From positions 3,658,001 through 3,722,000 of the forward strand of contig NZ_CP140772.1 of assembly GCF_037893185.1 (NCBI RefSeq): a stretch of 64,000 nt of DNA, in the 5' to 3' direction. Below the pieces are notes generated by a model that was not told where the DNA came from, searched no databases, and worked only from the letters and a program-made list of their open reading frames with translations. Every line of letters begins with the position of its first letter. Positions within the stretch are counted from its first letter, which is position 1. Positions 23,575-32,966 of the stretch are shown here, piece after piece. The translations under genes and the position numbers were made by a program. Source of the stretch: Chitinophaga sp. 180180018-3. Lineage in GTDB: Bacteria > Bacteroidota > Bacteroidia > Chitinophagales > Chitinophagaceae.

Positions 23575-25182
23575 CTAATTCGGAATTTCTTTTCGGAACA
23601 CCAATATTTCATCCAATGGTACATCAAATGTTTGCTTCGATGGACCTTTGATCAGCCGGCCTTTGTACCTCCATTTCCCTTTTGGGAAAACCACGCTGCG
23701 TTTATTGTCCGGTGTTACTACAGGAGCTACCATCAGCTCATCACCCAACAGGAACTGATCTTTTACTGTATCATAACCCTGACCGGGATAATCGAACTCC
23801 AATGGTTTTACAGCAGGCATACCAGTGCGTGCAGCGTCGCTTACTGCTTTCAGGATATAGGGCAGATACTCCTCCCTGATGGTAACTGCTTTCCTGACTG
23901 CCTGCTGGTCGGCATCATCGAGCACTCTCCAGGGAGCAGCAGAAAACTGCATCATAGGCATCAGGGCATGGCATTGCGCCGAGCGTACAAACAGCCGCTG
24001 ATCTACTTTCGTTTTCTCGTTGAAAGAACCGGACTGTCCTCCGCCGATCATATCCGGACAGGTGAAGGTATATCCCAGCAGCTGTTGTGCAATGGTACCC
24101 GGAATCAACCGTTGCAGATCACTCCAGGTATGTTCCTTGTCTGAAAGGCGCTGTACCAGCGGCTGTCCGCCCATCTTCCACATGGCCCTGTATTCGTTGA
24201 GGGCGTATTTTAATCCAACGGTTGCCCAAAGGCGGCAATGCTCGGTTGGCAATACATTTTTATATGCCGTCAGGCCGGGATGATCGTAGAAATAAGGATC
24301 CCCAGCGTCGAATTTGAAACCATCCACCTGATATTCCTGTTGCAGTAAATCGTAACGCTGCCGGAGCCACTGCATGGCATCAGGATTCGTCAGATCGAGG
24401 CAGGCACTGAACCCATCCCACCATTGAATGATGTATGGTTTGGAAAGATGTTCCCATGCCTGCTGATTTTTACCTTCATTATCGAGCAGCAGGTATTTAT
24501 TTCCCAGCAGTACCTGGTACATTTTGCTATCGGGAGCGATGAAAGGGCAGGTCCACAACATTACTTTGAAGCCCATAGCATGTAAGCTATCCATCATCCG
24601 TCGGGGCTCGGGGAAAGTGTTGCGGTCGAAGTCAAAGGCACCATGATAGGCTTCCCATCGGTTATCGATCATCAATACTCCGGGGGGATAATGATGTGCG
24701 AGCAGTTTCCGGGCATAGGCCATGACCTTGTCCTGCGTAGGATTATCGAGCAGCTCTATCCAAAGGTTGTATTGCGGGGCTTTCAGCAGGAGGCTGTCCG
24801 GCCATTTTCCGGAAGAAGGAAAGAAAGCAGTTGAGCTGTGCCGGTATGCCGATGCCAGGGAATTGCCGGCTGCTCCGGATTTCACCTCTCCCGAGGCGTG
24901 GGTGATTACCACACTGTCATTCCTGAAATGATAGGCAAAAGGCTGTTCGCTCCATATCCATCTTCCACGGTTGGAAATCAGCAGGCCGGCGCTTTGATTG
25001 TTAGAGACATCTCCATTGAGATCGAAACTAAATGAGTCGTGGCCATAAGGCGCCTTAGCGGCGTATTCAACGGCTCCACCCCACCAGGATTCACCGGGCA
25101 AACACTTCCAGGCCGATTGTGCATCTGCTGAAAAACTGCTGGCAAGGAGCGTACCCGCCAGAACACCTATACTGATTCTCAT
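23575..25182 (-). CDS. GH31 glycoside hydrolase (alpha-galactosidase/alpha-glucosidase type)
   Basis: 535 residues from the ATG at 25182, which begins a good signal peptide (MRISIGVLAGTLLASSFSADAQ); the ATG at 25206 would add eight residues. The barrel shows GH31 motifs: PPGVLMIDNRWEAYHGAFDFD, MGFKVMLWTCPF, the nucleophile aspartate in DGFKFDAGDP (residue about 292), the acid region TFTCPDMIGGG, and REEYLPYI. FKFDAGD is also found in GH31 alpha-galactosidases such as that of Pedobacter saltans, and a GH27 alpha-galactosidase gene lies next door, so alpha-galactoside is a reasonable but untested substrate. It is shorter than many GH31 proteins (700 or more), lacking large C-terminal domains. 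Confidence 0.88.
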   Translation of the reverse strand: MRISIGVLAGTLLASSFSADAQSAWKCLPGESWWGGAVEYAAKAPYGHDSFSFDLNGDVSNNQSAGLLISNRGRWIWSEQPFAYHFRNDSVVITHASGEVKSGAAGNSLASAYRHSSTAFFPSSGKWPDSLLLKAPQYNLWIELLDNPTQDKVMAYARKLLAHHYPPGVLMIDNRWEAYHGAFDFDRNTFPEPRRMMDSLHAMGFKVMLWTCPFIAPDSKMYQVLLGNKYLLLDNEGKNQQAWEHLSKPYIIQWWDGFSACLDLTNPDAMQWLRQRYDLLQQEYQVDGFKFDAGDPYFYDHPGLTAYKNVLPTEHCRLWATVGLKYALNEYRAMWKMGGQPLVQRLSDKEHTWSDLQRLIPGTIAQQLLGYTFTCPDMIGGGQSGSFNEKTKVDQRLFVRSAQCHALMPMMQFSAAPWRVLDDADQQAVRKAVTIREEYLPYILKAVSDAARTGMPAVKPLEFDYPGQGYDTVKDQFLLGDELMVAPVVTPDNKRSVVFPKGKWRYKGRLIKGPSKQTFDVPLDEILVFRKEIPN

Positions 25183-25262
25183 CTTGCTATAATTTTCAAT
25201 GTTCACTTAAACGCTAAAGTAATCAAGAAAAAAGAGAATCAGCGGGTTATTTTTCCGGCAGA

Positions 25263-25334
25263 TTTACCGGAGAAACAGATGCGCCAGGCAAATGATTGGC
25301 TTCAATGCTCATTGCGACTGGTTTCTCCGGTAAA
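25263..25334. repeat. 14-bp inverted repeat between the GH27 and GH31 genes
   Basis: TTTACCGGAGAAAC (25263-25276) and GTTTCTCCGGTAAA (25321-25334) are exact reverse complements, 44 bases apart. It lies after the GH27 stop and before the GH31 start on the same strand. It may end or attenuate read-through, or hold back GH31 expression; no U-run follows immediately. Confidence 0.5.
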
Positions 25335-25365
25335 CAGGTGTGCTAACGGCAACGATTATACGATA

Positions 25366-26730
25366 TTACCTTGCAGGAACTACTTTATACAAACCTGCGC
25401 CGTGAGGCCCGATGGCAGGTGCAAATTCACCGGAGAACCGGCCTACCGTTTTGTTTGTCCAGAGATCGATGATCCGGCACTGGCCGCTGATCCCCAGTTC
25501 TGATAGTGTAACCGCCACCGGGCTGGCTTGTTCCTGCAGATTAAACAATGCCAGGTAATGTGCTGTAGTGCCAGGCTCATCTGCGGTCCATGCGGCTTTA
25601 TCCGGCTTGTTGAAAAGCGGCCGGTTGTTTGTACTGTAGTTCAGTACTTTCAAGACTTCTTTGTTGGTAAGCAACTGTAATGTAAATGAATCGTTATCCG
25701 GCAGGTTTCCTCCGAACATCAGCGGCGATCTGAAAATCGCCCAGAGGGTCATGAGTGTATATTGTTCGTTGCGTGTAAAGCGGGTCATCCTGGGATCGCC
25801 TCTTTCTGCCCGGATACCAATACGCCCGAGTGGCAGCATGTCGCCATCGGGATATGCCCCGAAGGCTCTCCACTTATTCCATCTTTCAAATACATCAAAA
25901 TGCGCTTTCAAAGGCTCCCAGCTATCCCAGAAATCATCGACGGTACGCCACATATTCGCATGCTGCTGAACATGACCGGCATGCGCCAGGGGCGTTTCTC
26001 CGGGGGAAGTACTCAGCACGATCTTTCTGCCACACCCATCAATAGCCCGGCGGATCATTTCAATTTCCTGATCGAAATAAATAGGCGCCGACAAATCATC
26101 CACCTTAACAAAATCCAGTCCCCAGGATGCATACAACTCAAACAACGAATTATAATATTCCTGAGCGCCTGGTTTGCCGGGTACAATAGTATACATATCG
26201 TGCAGCCATTTACATTGATCAGCGGGAGAATAAATATCCGCTGCCTTTACATCTGTTCCTTTAACCGGCGTATTCTTTTTTACAGCAGCAACGGGGATCC
26301 CACGCATGATGTGGATACCAAATTTCAATCCTTTAGCATGCAGATAGTCGGCCAATGGCTTGAACCCCTTGCCGCCGGCCGCAGAAGGGAAGCGGTTCTC
26401 CGCAGGTAAAAATCTCCCGTAATCATCCATGTTACAGGCAGGATTATCTTCATTATAACCATGCGCTTTATCGTTGGCCACATACCAACGGATATCTACT
26501 ACAATATAATTCCATCCATAAGGCTTCATGTAACGGGCCATGTAATCGGCGTTGGCTTTTACTTCCGCTTCTGTTACCGTAGGGCCGAAACAATCCCAGC
26601 TGTTCCATCCCATGGGAGGTGTGGGGGCCCAGCTGTGAAAATCATTCTTCTGCCCAAATGCGGTGCCGGATAGCAGGAAAAAAGGCAGTAGCAATAAGAG
26701 GATACCTGTTCGTTGTTTAAAATCTTTCAT
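25366..26730 (-). CDS. GH27 alpha-galactosidase
   Basis: 454 residues. A signal peptide (ILLLLLPFFLLSGTAFGQ) is followed by PTPPMGWNSWDCFG, the GH27 opening. The nucleophile is D211 in LDFVKVDDLS, and the acid/base is likely D265 in MWRTVDDFWDSW. A beta-sandwich domain closes the protein (YLALFNLQEQASPVAVTLSELGI). The family removes terminal alpha-galactose, and some members remove alpha-N-acetylgalactosamine. The gene has its own likely promoter (box at 26759-26766) and precedes the GH31 gene by 160 bases, so the two may form an alpha-galactoside unit. Confidence 0.92.
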   Translation of the reverse strand: MKDFKQRTGILLLLLPFFLLSGTAFGQKNDFHSWAPTPPMGWNSWDCFGPTVTEAEVKANADYMARYMKPYGWNYIVVDIRWYVANDKAHGYNEDNPACNMDDYGRFLPAENRFPSAAGGKGFKPLADYLHAKGLKFGIHIMRGIPVAAVKKNTPVKGTDVKAADIYSPADQCKWLHDMYTIVPGKPGAQEYYNSLFELYASWGLDFVKVDDLSAPIYFDQEIEMIRRAIDGCGRKIVLSTSPGETPLAHAGHVQQHANMWRTVDDFWDSWEPLKAHFDVFERWNKWRAFGAYPDGDMLPLGRIGIRAERGDPRMTRFTRNEQYTLMTLWAIFRSPLMFGGNLPDNDSFTLQLLTNKEVLKVLNYSTNNRPLFNKPDKAAWTADEPGTTAHYLALFNLQEQASPVAVTLSELGISGQCRIIDLWTNKTVGRFSGEFAPAIGPHGAGLYKVVPAR

Positions 26731-26758
26731 ATTTCAACGTGGATTGATAATTAATTGT

Positions 26759-26766
26759 CAAATATA
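26759..26766 (-). promoter_or_regulatory. -7 box of the GH27 gene
   Basis: Minus-strand TATATTTG fits TAnnTTTG, 28 bases before the GH27 start codon. The expected -33 region falls inside the left arm of the long hairpin at 26776-26892; no clear TTG is present there. Confidence 0.5.
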
Positions 26767-26775
26767 CAATTAAAA

Positions 26776-26892
26776 AATTAAGAAATAGGAATGAAGAATT
26801 AAGAATGAGAGCGAAGATTGTAAACGCGGATTTGTTTTTTGCGTTTACAATCTTCGCTCTCATTCTTAATTCTTCATTCCTATTTCTTAATT
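26776..26892. repeat. Long perfect inverted repeat (hairpin H1)
   Basis: Two arms of 52 bases (26776-26827 and 26841-26892) are exact reverse complements around a 13-base loop. From the loop outward the right arm has GCGTTTACAA, TCTTCGCTCT, CATTCTTAAT, TCTTCATTCC. The outer 13 bases of the right arm include the last codons and stop of the phosphodiesterase gene. It would act as a terminator of that operon, but it is far longer than needed and shares a core with the hairpin at 34641. Confidence 0.95.
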
Positions 26893-28220
26893 AATCCCGG
26901 GTACACCACGCCATCCGCCTGTTTTAACGTTATGCCTAATAGCTTTGCTACTAACGGCGCAACGTCTTCCAGGCCAAGCTGTGGTACCGTGATGTTCTTC
27001 TCCAGACCAGCACCGCAAGCGATAAAACCGGTTTGTATTTCTCTGAAATCAGGATAGTACCCATGTGCGCCTCCATTGGACTTTTTAACCGCGTCGCCCT
27101 CCTTTGCAGCTGAGAACGCGATGCCCTGCACAGCAGCAAGCGCCAGCACTGCATCCGGGTCCGCGCCCGTTTTTGAAAGGGCAGGCTGCTCTATGATCCT
27201 GAACTGTTTGCGGATTCCTTCCGGTAACTCATTGAGCATGGCTTTAACCTGTTGCAGGGTTTGTTGATCATTCCTGTCTTTCAGTTTCAGGAAAGTGGAT
27301 CCGCCGCCGCTGTGGAACAGGGCTTTCCAGCTGCCCGGATTATCTTTTGTTCCAGCAAGGCCTTTTTGTGCCAGCCAAACATTGGGCGCAAGAGAGGTGT
27401 GAATGTCCACAAAACCATGATCGCCGGTTACAATTACGGCGGTACTATCGCTGATACCAGCTTTTTCTATGGCTTCCAGTATAGTGCCGATGCCATGGTC
27501 TGCTGCTGCCACCGCGGTAGCTACTTCCAGTCCCTCCCGCCCTACTCTGTGCTGTACTTCATCTGTACAAGGCAGGTGCACGGTTAACAGGTTAGGCTTG
27601 TAACGTCCAATCAGGTAAGCAGCCATTCTGCTCAGCGTTTCGTTCATACCCAGGTAGCGAAGATTCATATCGGTGGATTGTAACTCTCCTGTGGCATAGC
27701 GTTGTACTTCTTCAAACAATCCTTTCGGGGTAGACTGCTCGCTGGTAGGCGCGCGGCGGTCGGCCGGATTGCTAAGCGAAAACGTTTCCGGTATATTGTA
27801 ATTGACCGGAGCACCCACAGATACGGGCCAGGAAACAGATGCAGATATCATTCCGGCTTTACCCACCGCATCCCATAATGTTTCGGCTTTGATCAATTTC
27901 GATTCAGAGTTCCAGCGGCCGCTCGCTCCTGCAGGTTCAAAAGGAGTATTATAGCAGATGCCATGCCTGGCAGGCATCACACCGGTGATCAGGGTAGTAT
28001 GGGATGGATACGTAATCGTAGGAAAAATACCTCTCACGCCCGTGGCATGTACACCATTCTCTTTCAGGTGCTGCATGTTAGGCGCCGGCCATGATTTATC
28101 GAGATAGAAATCGGGCCGGAAGCCATCTATGCTGATCAGTATTACATATTTCGCGTGTTGTGCCATGATGTGCGTTACTGATAACAGTAACGCACATACG
28201 AATAAAACAATTCTTTTCAT
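26880..28220 (-). CDS. Secreted nucleotide-pyrophosphatase/phosphodiesterase-family protein
   Basis: 446 residues. Signal peptide MKRIVLFVCALLLSVTHIMAQ. It has the alkaline-phosphatase-superfamily layout of NPP enzymes: the metal aspartate in LISIDGFRPDF, the nucleophile threonine in FPTITYPSHTTLITG, PARHGI, TDEVQHRVG, VTGDHGFVDIH and GGAHGYYPD, so all expected metal ligands are present. Such enzymes hydrolyse phosphodiester or pyrophosphate bonds. It is the last gene of an ECF sigma-FecR-SusC-SusD operon, 9 bases after SusD, which suggests that the imported material carries phosphodiester groups or that phosphate release matters in the pathway. The last codons lie in hairpin H1. Confidence 0.88.
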   Translation of the reverse strand: MKRIVLFVCALLLSVTHIMAQHAKYVILISIDGFRPDFYLDKSWPAPNMQHLKENGVHATGVRGIFPTITYPSHTTLITGVMPARHGICYNTPFEPAGASGRWNSESKLIKAETLWDAVGKAGMISASVSWPVSVGAPVNYNIPETFSLSNPADRRAPTSEQSTPKGLFEEVQRYATGELQSTDMNLRYLGMNETLSRMAAYLIGRYKPNLLTVHLPCTDEVQHRVGREGLEVATAVAAADHGIGTILEAIEKAGISDSTAVIVTGDHGFVDIHTSLAPNVWLAQKGLAGTKDNPGSWKALFHSGGGSTFLKLKDRNDQQTLQQVKAMLNELPEGIRKQFRIIEQPALSKTGADPDAVLALAAVQGIAFSAAKEGDAVKKSNGGAHGYYPDFREIQTGFIACGAGLEKNITVPQLGLEDVAPLVAKLLGITLKQADGVVYPGLIKK

Positions 28221-28229
28221 TGCTCTTTT

Positions 28230-29645
28230 TTAATTAATGAAGGGGAAGATTTCCTTTGCGTGCTTATTCTTCACCAGCACGGCGTTCATGTCGTACTTCA
28301 TCGTTACCACACCAGCGGCCTTATCGTACGTAAAGTCGTCCATGCCCCTGTTCAGCGGAATGAAGGCTGGTATCTGCGCTTTCAGGTGCTCCGGTTTTAC
28401 ATTCGGGTTATTCAGCTGCTCCGTCTGCGACACGGGGAACTTAATGCCCAGATCTGTCATTCGGCGCCCTTCTGCCATGAATATCTCCTGGCGCAGGCGA
28501 TACAGTATATACAACAGCTGATCTTCCGTTACGGCCGCATCCAGGTCATTGTCGGTAACCATCGTGCCCGAAATCGTATAGGCTTTGATGTTACCTGCCT
28601 GACGGTTCAGCACATAGTTGCTGCGAAGAGAGTCTGCAGCATCAAATTTTACTTTTACGGCTGTTAAGGGATAGTCTTTCCTGTTACCACCGTTACGCGT
28701 TTCGTTCTTATCATCCAGCATTACCACAGGGCGGTTGGCAACAATCTTCAGCAGTTGCTTCAGCGTATTCCTGGCTGTATTCAGGTCGGCACCGGCAATC
28801 TGGGTTTCCGCGAGGATCAGCCACGCTTCTTCTGCTTTCACGATGGTAACAGGTTTCTGATCGCTTTCCGCCAGCCCTACGTGAAAGTATTTAGGATCCA
28901 GAAAATCCAGTCGCGGTAAGGGTGCGAACTCATTGTTGACAGAGGAGAAGAGATAGGTTTGCATATCATTCGATACGCCGTTTAATCCGTCGTATTTCAC
29001 CTGACGCAGCAATGTGTTATTCGCCGTGGCAGCAGTAGCCAGCTTTGCGGCATTCGCCACATCACCGAGGGAGTAATACGCCCTGGCTTTCAGCAATGTA
29101 TAAGCCGCAGTTTCCTCCGGCTTCGTACTGAGTGCAATGGCTTTGTTGAGCTGACCAATGGCGATCTGCAAATGTTCCGCAGGCGCCAGTACCGGGCCAT
29201 TACCGCTGCCCGGCAGCCCTACAAACAGTTCCCCGCTGAGGAGGTGTGCAAAGGCACAGCTGAAATATACTTCCGCTGAATCCATAGCCGTAGCAGACGG
29301 ATCGGCAGGCAATACTTTTGCCAGTCCGTATTCCGACATCTCACGCAGCCGCTGCACCTGCACCTGCATGTTGTTCACATCGAGATCGAAATAATCGATT
29401 TGCGGAATATCAAATACCTTACTGCTCAGCGTACGGTTATTATAATAATTATCTGATACCAGCTCTGATGATACCACCACCTGGTTCATGGTAAGCGCCA
29501 GCTGCCGGCGCAGGCCCACAATCCAGCTGGCGGCTGCATTGGGCCGGGCAAGGAAATCCGGTTCTGTAACATTCGGATTCAATACGGAGCAGCTGTCCAG
29601 CGCCATAACGGCCAATAGCAACACTGCGGATATATATCTTTTCAT
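28230..29645 (-). CDS. SusD-like surface lipoprotein (short form)
   Basis: 471 residues from the ATG at 29645 (three codons after another ATG). MKRYISAVLLLAVMALDSC is a lipoprotein signal (cysteine 19). SusD-type features: LNPNVTEPDFLARPNAAASWIVGLRRQLA near the start, a tetratricopeptide-like region (AIGQLNKAIALSTKPEETAAYTLLKARAYYSLGDVANAAKLA) and, near the end, LLYILYRLRQEIFMAEGRRMTDLGIKFP, the family's RRMTDLG variant. It is smaller than the other SusD proteins here. It lies 11 bases after the STN-SusC stop. Confidence 0.85.
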   Translation of the reverse strand: MKRYISAVLLLAVMALDSCSVLNPNVTEPDFLARPNAAASWIVGLRRQLALTMNQVVVSSELVSDNYYNNRTLSSKVFDIPQIDYFDLDVNNMQVQVQRLREMSEYGLAKVLPADPSATAMDSAEVYFSCAFAHLLSGELFVGLPGSGNGPVLAPAEHLQIAIGQLNKAIALSTKPEETAAYTLLKARAYYSLGDVANAAKLATAATANNTLLRQVKYDGLNGVSNDMQTYLFSSVNNEFAPLPRLDFLDPKYFHVGLAESDQKPVTIVKAEEAWLILAETQIAGADLNTARNTLKQLLKIVANRPVVMLDDKNETRNGGNRKDYPLTAVKVKFDAADSLRSNYVLNRQAGNIKAYTISGTMVTDNDLDAAVTEDQLLYILYRLRQEIFMAEGRRMTDLGIKFPVSQTEQLNNPNVKPEHLKAQIPAFIPLNRGMDDFTYDKAAGVVTMKYDMNAVLVKNKHAKEIFPFIN

Positions 29646-29656
29646 GACTATCATAT

Positions 29657-32600
29657 TTAGAAATTTAAACGTAAGGTGCCTAAGAACTGCCGGGGTGCAG
29701 AATAAGTAGCATAGGAAATGCCGCCTGTGGTAGCGCCGCCCTGGCCCTGGGCACTGCCGCTGATGGTGGCTTCCGGATCAAAGGAAGAAGATGCGAAGTT
29801 GAGCGGATTCACGGCAGAGAATCCAACAGTGGCCGACTTGATCACTTTGTTGAACATTCCTGGTTTCCAGTTATAGCTGCATCCGATCAGGCGGATCTTG
29901 ATATAATCTGTTTTTTCCGTGAACATATTGGTAAAGTTCAACCAGTTGCTGCGTTTGTTCTTATCGATTTCTCCCTGAGGAACACCTTCGTTATCCACGC
30001 CATAGTAGAAGCGGAACTGACGATCGAATGAGTTGGCATAAGCGCCTTTCTGATAGTCGCCGTTAGCGAAGAAGGTGAACTGTTTGTAACGGATATTCAG
30101 TCCCAGGCTACCGAACAGATTGGGGATAGTAGTACCCAGGTTCTGTTGTGCCGTGGAAGTTTTCAACACGCCATCCGGACCGAATACACCGTAGTATCCG
30201 CGCAGGAACCCAACAGGATTACCTTCCTGCACCACCGTCTGGATTGTTCTGGCGCTGAAACCATTGAGATTGAAAGGCGCCACACCTCCTGCACTTTCAA
30301 CGTTATTAAAGAGTGTATTCAGGGAAGCATTCAATCGCAATGAGAAATTTTTTGTTTCCACCGGAATGGCCGTGATACTGAATTCCCAGCCCCGGTTAAG
30401 GATCTTGCCAACGTTGTACAATTGTGATACCGATTGACCGGTAGAGGGTGTCGGCGGCACATAAAAGAGTGCATCGGTAGTGACGGCGTTATAATACCCG
30501 GCAGAGAGCAACAGGTGGTCTTTAATAAACCCTAAGTCCAGTGCGGCTTCCAGCGTACGTGTTTTTTCCGGCTTTAGGTTATCATTTCCCGGTTGTCCGA
30601 AAAATGCGGCCAGGTCGTTGTTATAGCCCAACGATGCAATCGTTCTTTCATTAGAAAAAGCGGGAGGCAAATTACCGGCAATACCAAATCCGCCGCGCAG
30701 TTTAGCGGACGACACCACATGCGACACACCTTCGAACCAGGGCTCTGCGCTGGGGATATAAGAAAAGCCAACTTTCGGGTAGTACTGAATACCAATGTTG
30801 CGGCCAAATGCCGGATTACCATCACCACGTATACCCAGATCCAGGAACAGTTTATTTTTAAACCCGATATTTTCCTGGAGGTATATGCCATAATTGACTA
30901 CTTCGAGATAGAACTCATCACTTGTTTTGGTAGCAGCTTCTTTAATATTGCGGGCGCCATCGCGGATATTGTTTCCGGTGTAGGCGATCTGCTGATCTTC
31001 ATTGCGGAAGAACTGCGTACCTGCCGTGGTCACAAATGAGAACTGGCCTGTTTTCCACTCATGCTGTCCGTTTAATTCGAGCGTAATGCCCAGGTATTTA
31101 CGGTCGTTGTTTGCGATGCTACCCTGGTTCCTGATCTGGTTGCCGCTGGTAGCAGTCAGGTACTGATTGGTAGTGATCACCTGGTTTTTCTGCACGCGAT
31201 AGTCGATCCCTCCGGTGGCTTTGAATACCAGGTTTTTCAACGGGCGGTATTTGAACGACTGTGAGGTCTGGAACCTGTTAACTGTAATATCGTTATCCTG
31301 CAGGCGTTCTGCCTCACGTACATAAGCTTTCATTTTCTGAAAATCGGCGTCGGACAGGTTATCGATATCAGGATTGAATCTTGGTCCGGTGATGGAAGAA
31401 GCGCCGCTTTCTGTAAACCATAACCCCGTATAGCCGCCCTGGTTACCATTGCGGTTACGTTTGTATTTATTGTTGACGTAGGTGAAAGAGCTTTCGTAAG
31501 TTACCTTTGTGCCAAGCCCTGCCCGGAAACCCGTGCTGAAATCGATTTTGCGGTTCCTGTTCTGATTAAATATCTCTGTACCCTGTGCATTAAGATAATT
31601 ACCGGAGAAACTATATCCGAAATTATCCTGACCACCGTTAACACCTATATGATGTTTCTGATAGAGCCCATTCTGCATCAACAGTTCTTTGGTACGCTTG
31701 AAGTGAAGGAAATCGGTAGTGGGTACTTCCACTCCCATTTGAGTTTCCGCGTTAACAGCAGTAGTACCGGCTCCGTTTTTCTTTGTAAAAATCTGGATCA
31801 CCCCATTGGCAGCATCCGAACCGTAGAGCGTAGTAGCAGCACCACCGTTGATGTATTCTATCTTATCGATATTATCCATCGGGATATCGGCAATAGCGCT
31901 GACAGCCGCGCCCTGTGCACTTCCGCCGCCTAATGCAGAAACGGTGTTGAGGTTATCCATCCTTACCCCGTCTACGTAAATGATCGGCGTAGAGTTTATA
32001 AACGCAGAGTTAACACCCCGCGCACGGATGAGAGAAGTGGCACCCGCCTGGCCACCCGTGAGCTTGATCTGCGCATTGGGTAAGCGCGATTGCAGCAGCT
32101 GATCGAGTCGTGCTGCAGGGGCATCTTCAATATCCCGGGCGCCGATGCTCACGATATTGGACGACAGGCGGCGACGGGAGATATCGGCGCCCTGCCCTGT
32201 CACCACCACTTCATCGAGCCCAAGCCTGTCTTCATCGAGTTGTATAGCGATGTCGCTACTGTTACCTTTTTTCAACAGCTGCTCTGTTTTTTTAAATCCC
32301 AGGAAATATACTACCAACGTCACTTCTTCCTTATTAGCGGGAAATCCCAGCGAAAACCGGCCATCCACATCTGTTTGGGTGCCGGCGGAAGTACCCTTGA
32401 TGCTGATACTCACGCCCGGCAAAGGTTCTTTGGTTCTGTTATCGGTTACCCGGCCGGAGATCCTGATGTTCTGCTGCTGCCCATTGGGCTGTATCAGCAG
32501 GTATTTGTCGCTCACCTGTACAATATCAACAGGGAAAGAACTTAACAGGTCTTTCAGTACCATAGCTACTGTTTTTCCGGAAGCCGTATAGCTGATCTTA

Positions 32601-32851
32601 CTATCGGCCGGAATAGCGCTGAGATCGTACCCGATGCTGAAATCAGATTGCTTCTCGATCATCTGCAATACCTTTTTCATGGGTAATTCCCTGGCATTAA
32701 TATCCACTCTGACTTTGTTCATCGACTGCCCGTCGATATGAGCCGCCGAAGCCATAGAGGTGGAAAGGAATGCGAAAAAGAGTGCTAGTCTCATTTTTAA
32801 AGAAAAAAGAGTTTTGACTGGTCTGATACAACCAGCGTAAAATTTTCTCAT
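29657..32851 (-). CDS. SusC-like TonB-dependent receptor with STN signalling domain
   Basis: 1064 residues from the ATG at 32851; a longer frame begins at 32878 but the shorter start fits the signal peptide (LALFFAFLSTSMASA). Next comes an STN domain (about 45-115: VRVDINARELPMKKVLQMIEKQSDFSIGYD), the part that in FecA-type receptors contacts the FecR anti-sigma factor. Then a carboxypeptidase-like domain (ISGRVTDNRTKEPLPGVSISIKG), DEVVVTGQGADISRRR, the plug with IYVDGVRMD and a barrel ending in F. It imports an unknown ligand and should signal its presence to the FecR/sigma pair upstream. Between it and the FecR gene the leader holds a short hairpin (CCGG stems, about 32938-32960). Confidence 0.93.
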   Translation of the reverse strand: MRKFYAGCIRPVKTLFSLKMRLALFFAFLSTSMASAAHIDGQSMNKVRVDINARELPMKKVLQMIEKQSDFSIGYDLSAIPADSKISYTASGKTVAMVLKDLLSSFPVDIVQVSDKYLLIQPNGQQQNIRISGRVTDNRTKEPLPGVSISIKGTSAGTQTDVDGRFSLGFPANKEEVTLVVYFLGFKKTEQLLKKGNSSDIAIQLDEDRLGLDEVVVTGQGADISRRRLSSNIVSIGARDIEDAPAARLDQLLQSRLPNAQIKLTGGQAGATSLIRARGVNSAFINSTPIIYVDGVRMDNLNTVSALGGGSAQGAAVSAIADIPMDNIDKIEYINGGAATTLYGSDAANGVIQIFTKKNGAGTTAVNAETQMGVEVPTTDFLHFKRTKELLMQNGLYQKHHIGVNGGQDNFGYSFSGNYLNAQGTEIFNQNRNRKIDFSTGFRAGLGTKVTYESSFTYVNNKYKRNRNGNQGGYTGLWFTESGASSITGPRFNPDIDNLSDADFQKMKAYVREAERLQDNDITVNRFQTSQSFKYRPLKNLVFKATGGIDYRVQKNQVITTNQYLTATSGNQIRNQGSIANNDRKYLGITLELNGQHEWKTGQFSFVTTAGTQFFRNEDQQIAYTGNNIRDGARNIKEAATKTSDEFYLEVVNYGIYLQENIGFKNKLFLDLGIRGDGNPAFGRNIGIQYYPKVGFSYIPSAEPWFEGVSHVVSSAKLRGGFGIAGNLPPAFSNERTIASLGYNNDLAAFFGQPGNDNLKPEKTRTLEAALDLGFIKDHLLLSAGYYNAVTTDALFYVPPTPSTGQSVSQLYNVGKILNRGWEFSITAIPVETKNFSLRLNASLNTLFNNVESAGGVAPFNLNGFSARTIQTVVQEGNPVGFLRGYYGVFGPDGVLKTSTAQQNLGTTIPNLFGSLGLNIRYKQFTFFANGDYQKGAYANSFDRQFRFYYGVDNEGVPQGEIDKNKRSNWLNFTNMFTEKTDYIKIRLIGCSYNWKPGMFNKVIKSATVGFSAVNPLNFASSSFDPEATISGSAQGQGGATTGGISYATYSAPRQFLGTLRLNF

Positions 32852-32966
32852 TTTTGTGATGTTTTTAATGTTACACAAGCCGTTAAAAATGCTGCCCCCT
32901 TCATTGGGCGCAGGTACAAGCCGGAGGTGTTGGTAGCACTTCCGGTTTTCTTTTTTTGATTACATA

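Noticed and set aside
23569..23589. Small hairpin GAATTCC/GGAATTTC between globin and GH31 genes as another member of the long-hairpin family
   Set aside because: Only about seven base pairs and no TCTTCGC core; it resembles H3 only in the AATTCCTAATTC stretch, which may be chance in A/T-rich sequence.
26776..26892. Invertible promoter switch (phase variation) at H1
   Set aside because: The repeats are separated by only 13 bases that hold no promoter, and no invertase gene is nearby, so inversion would change nothing.
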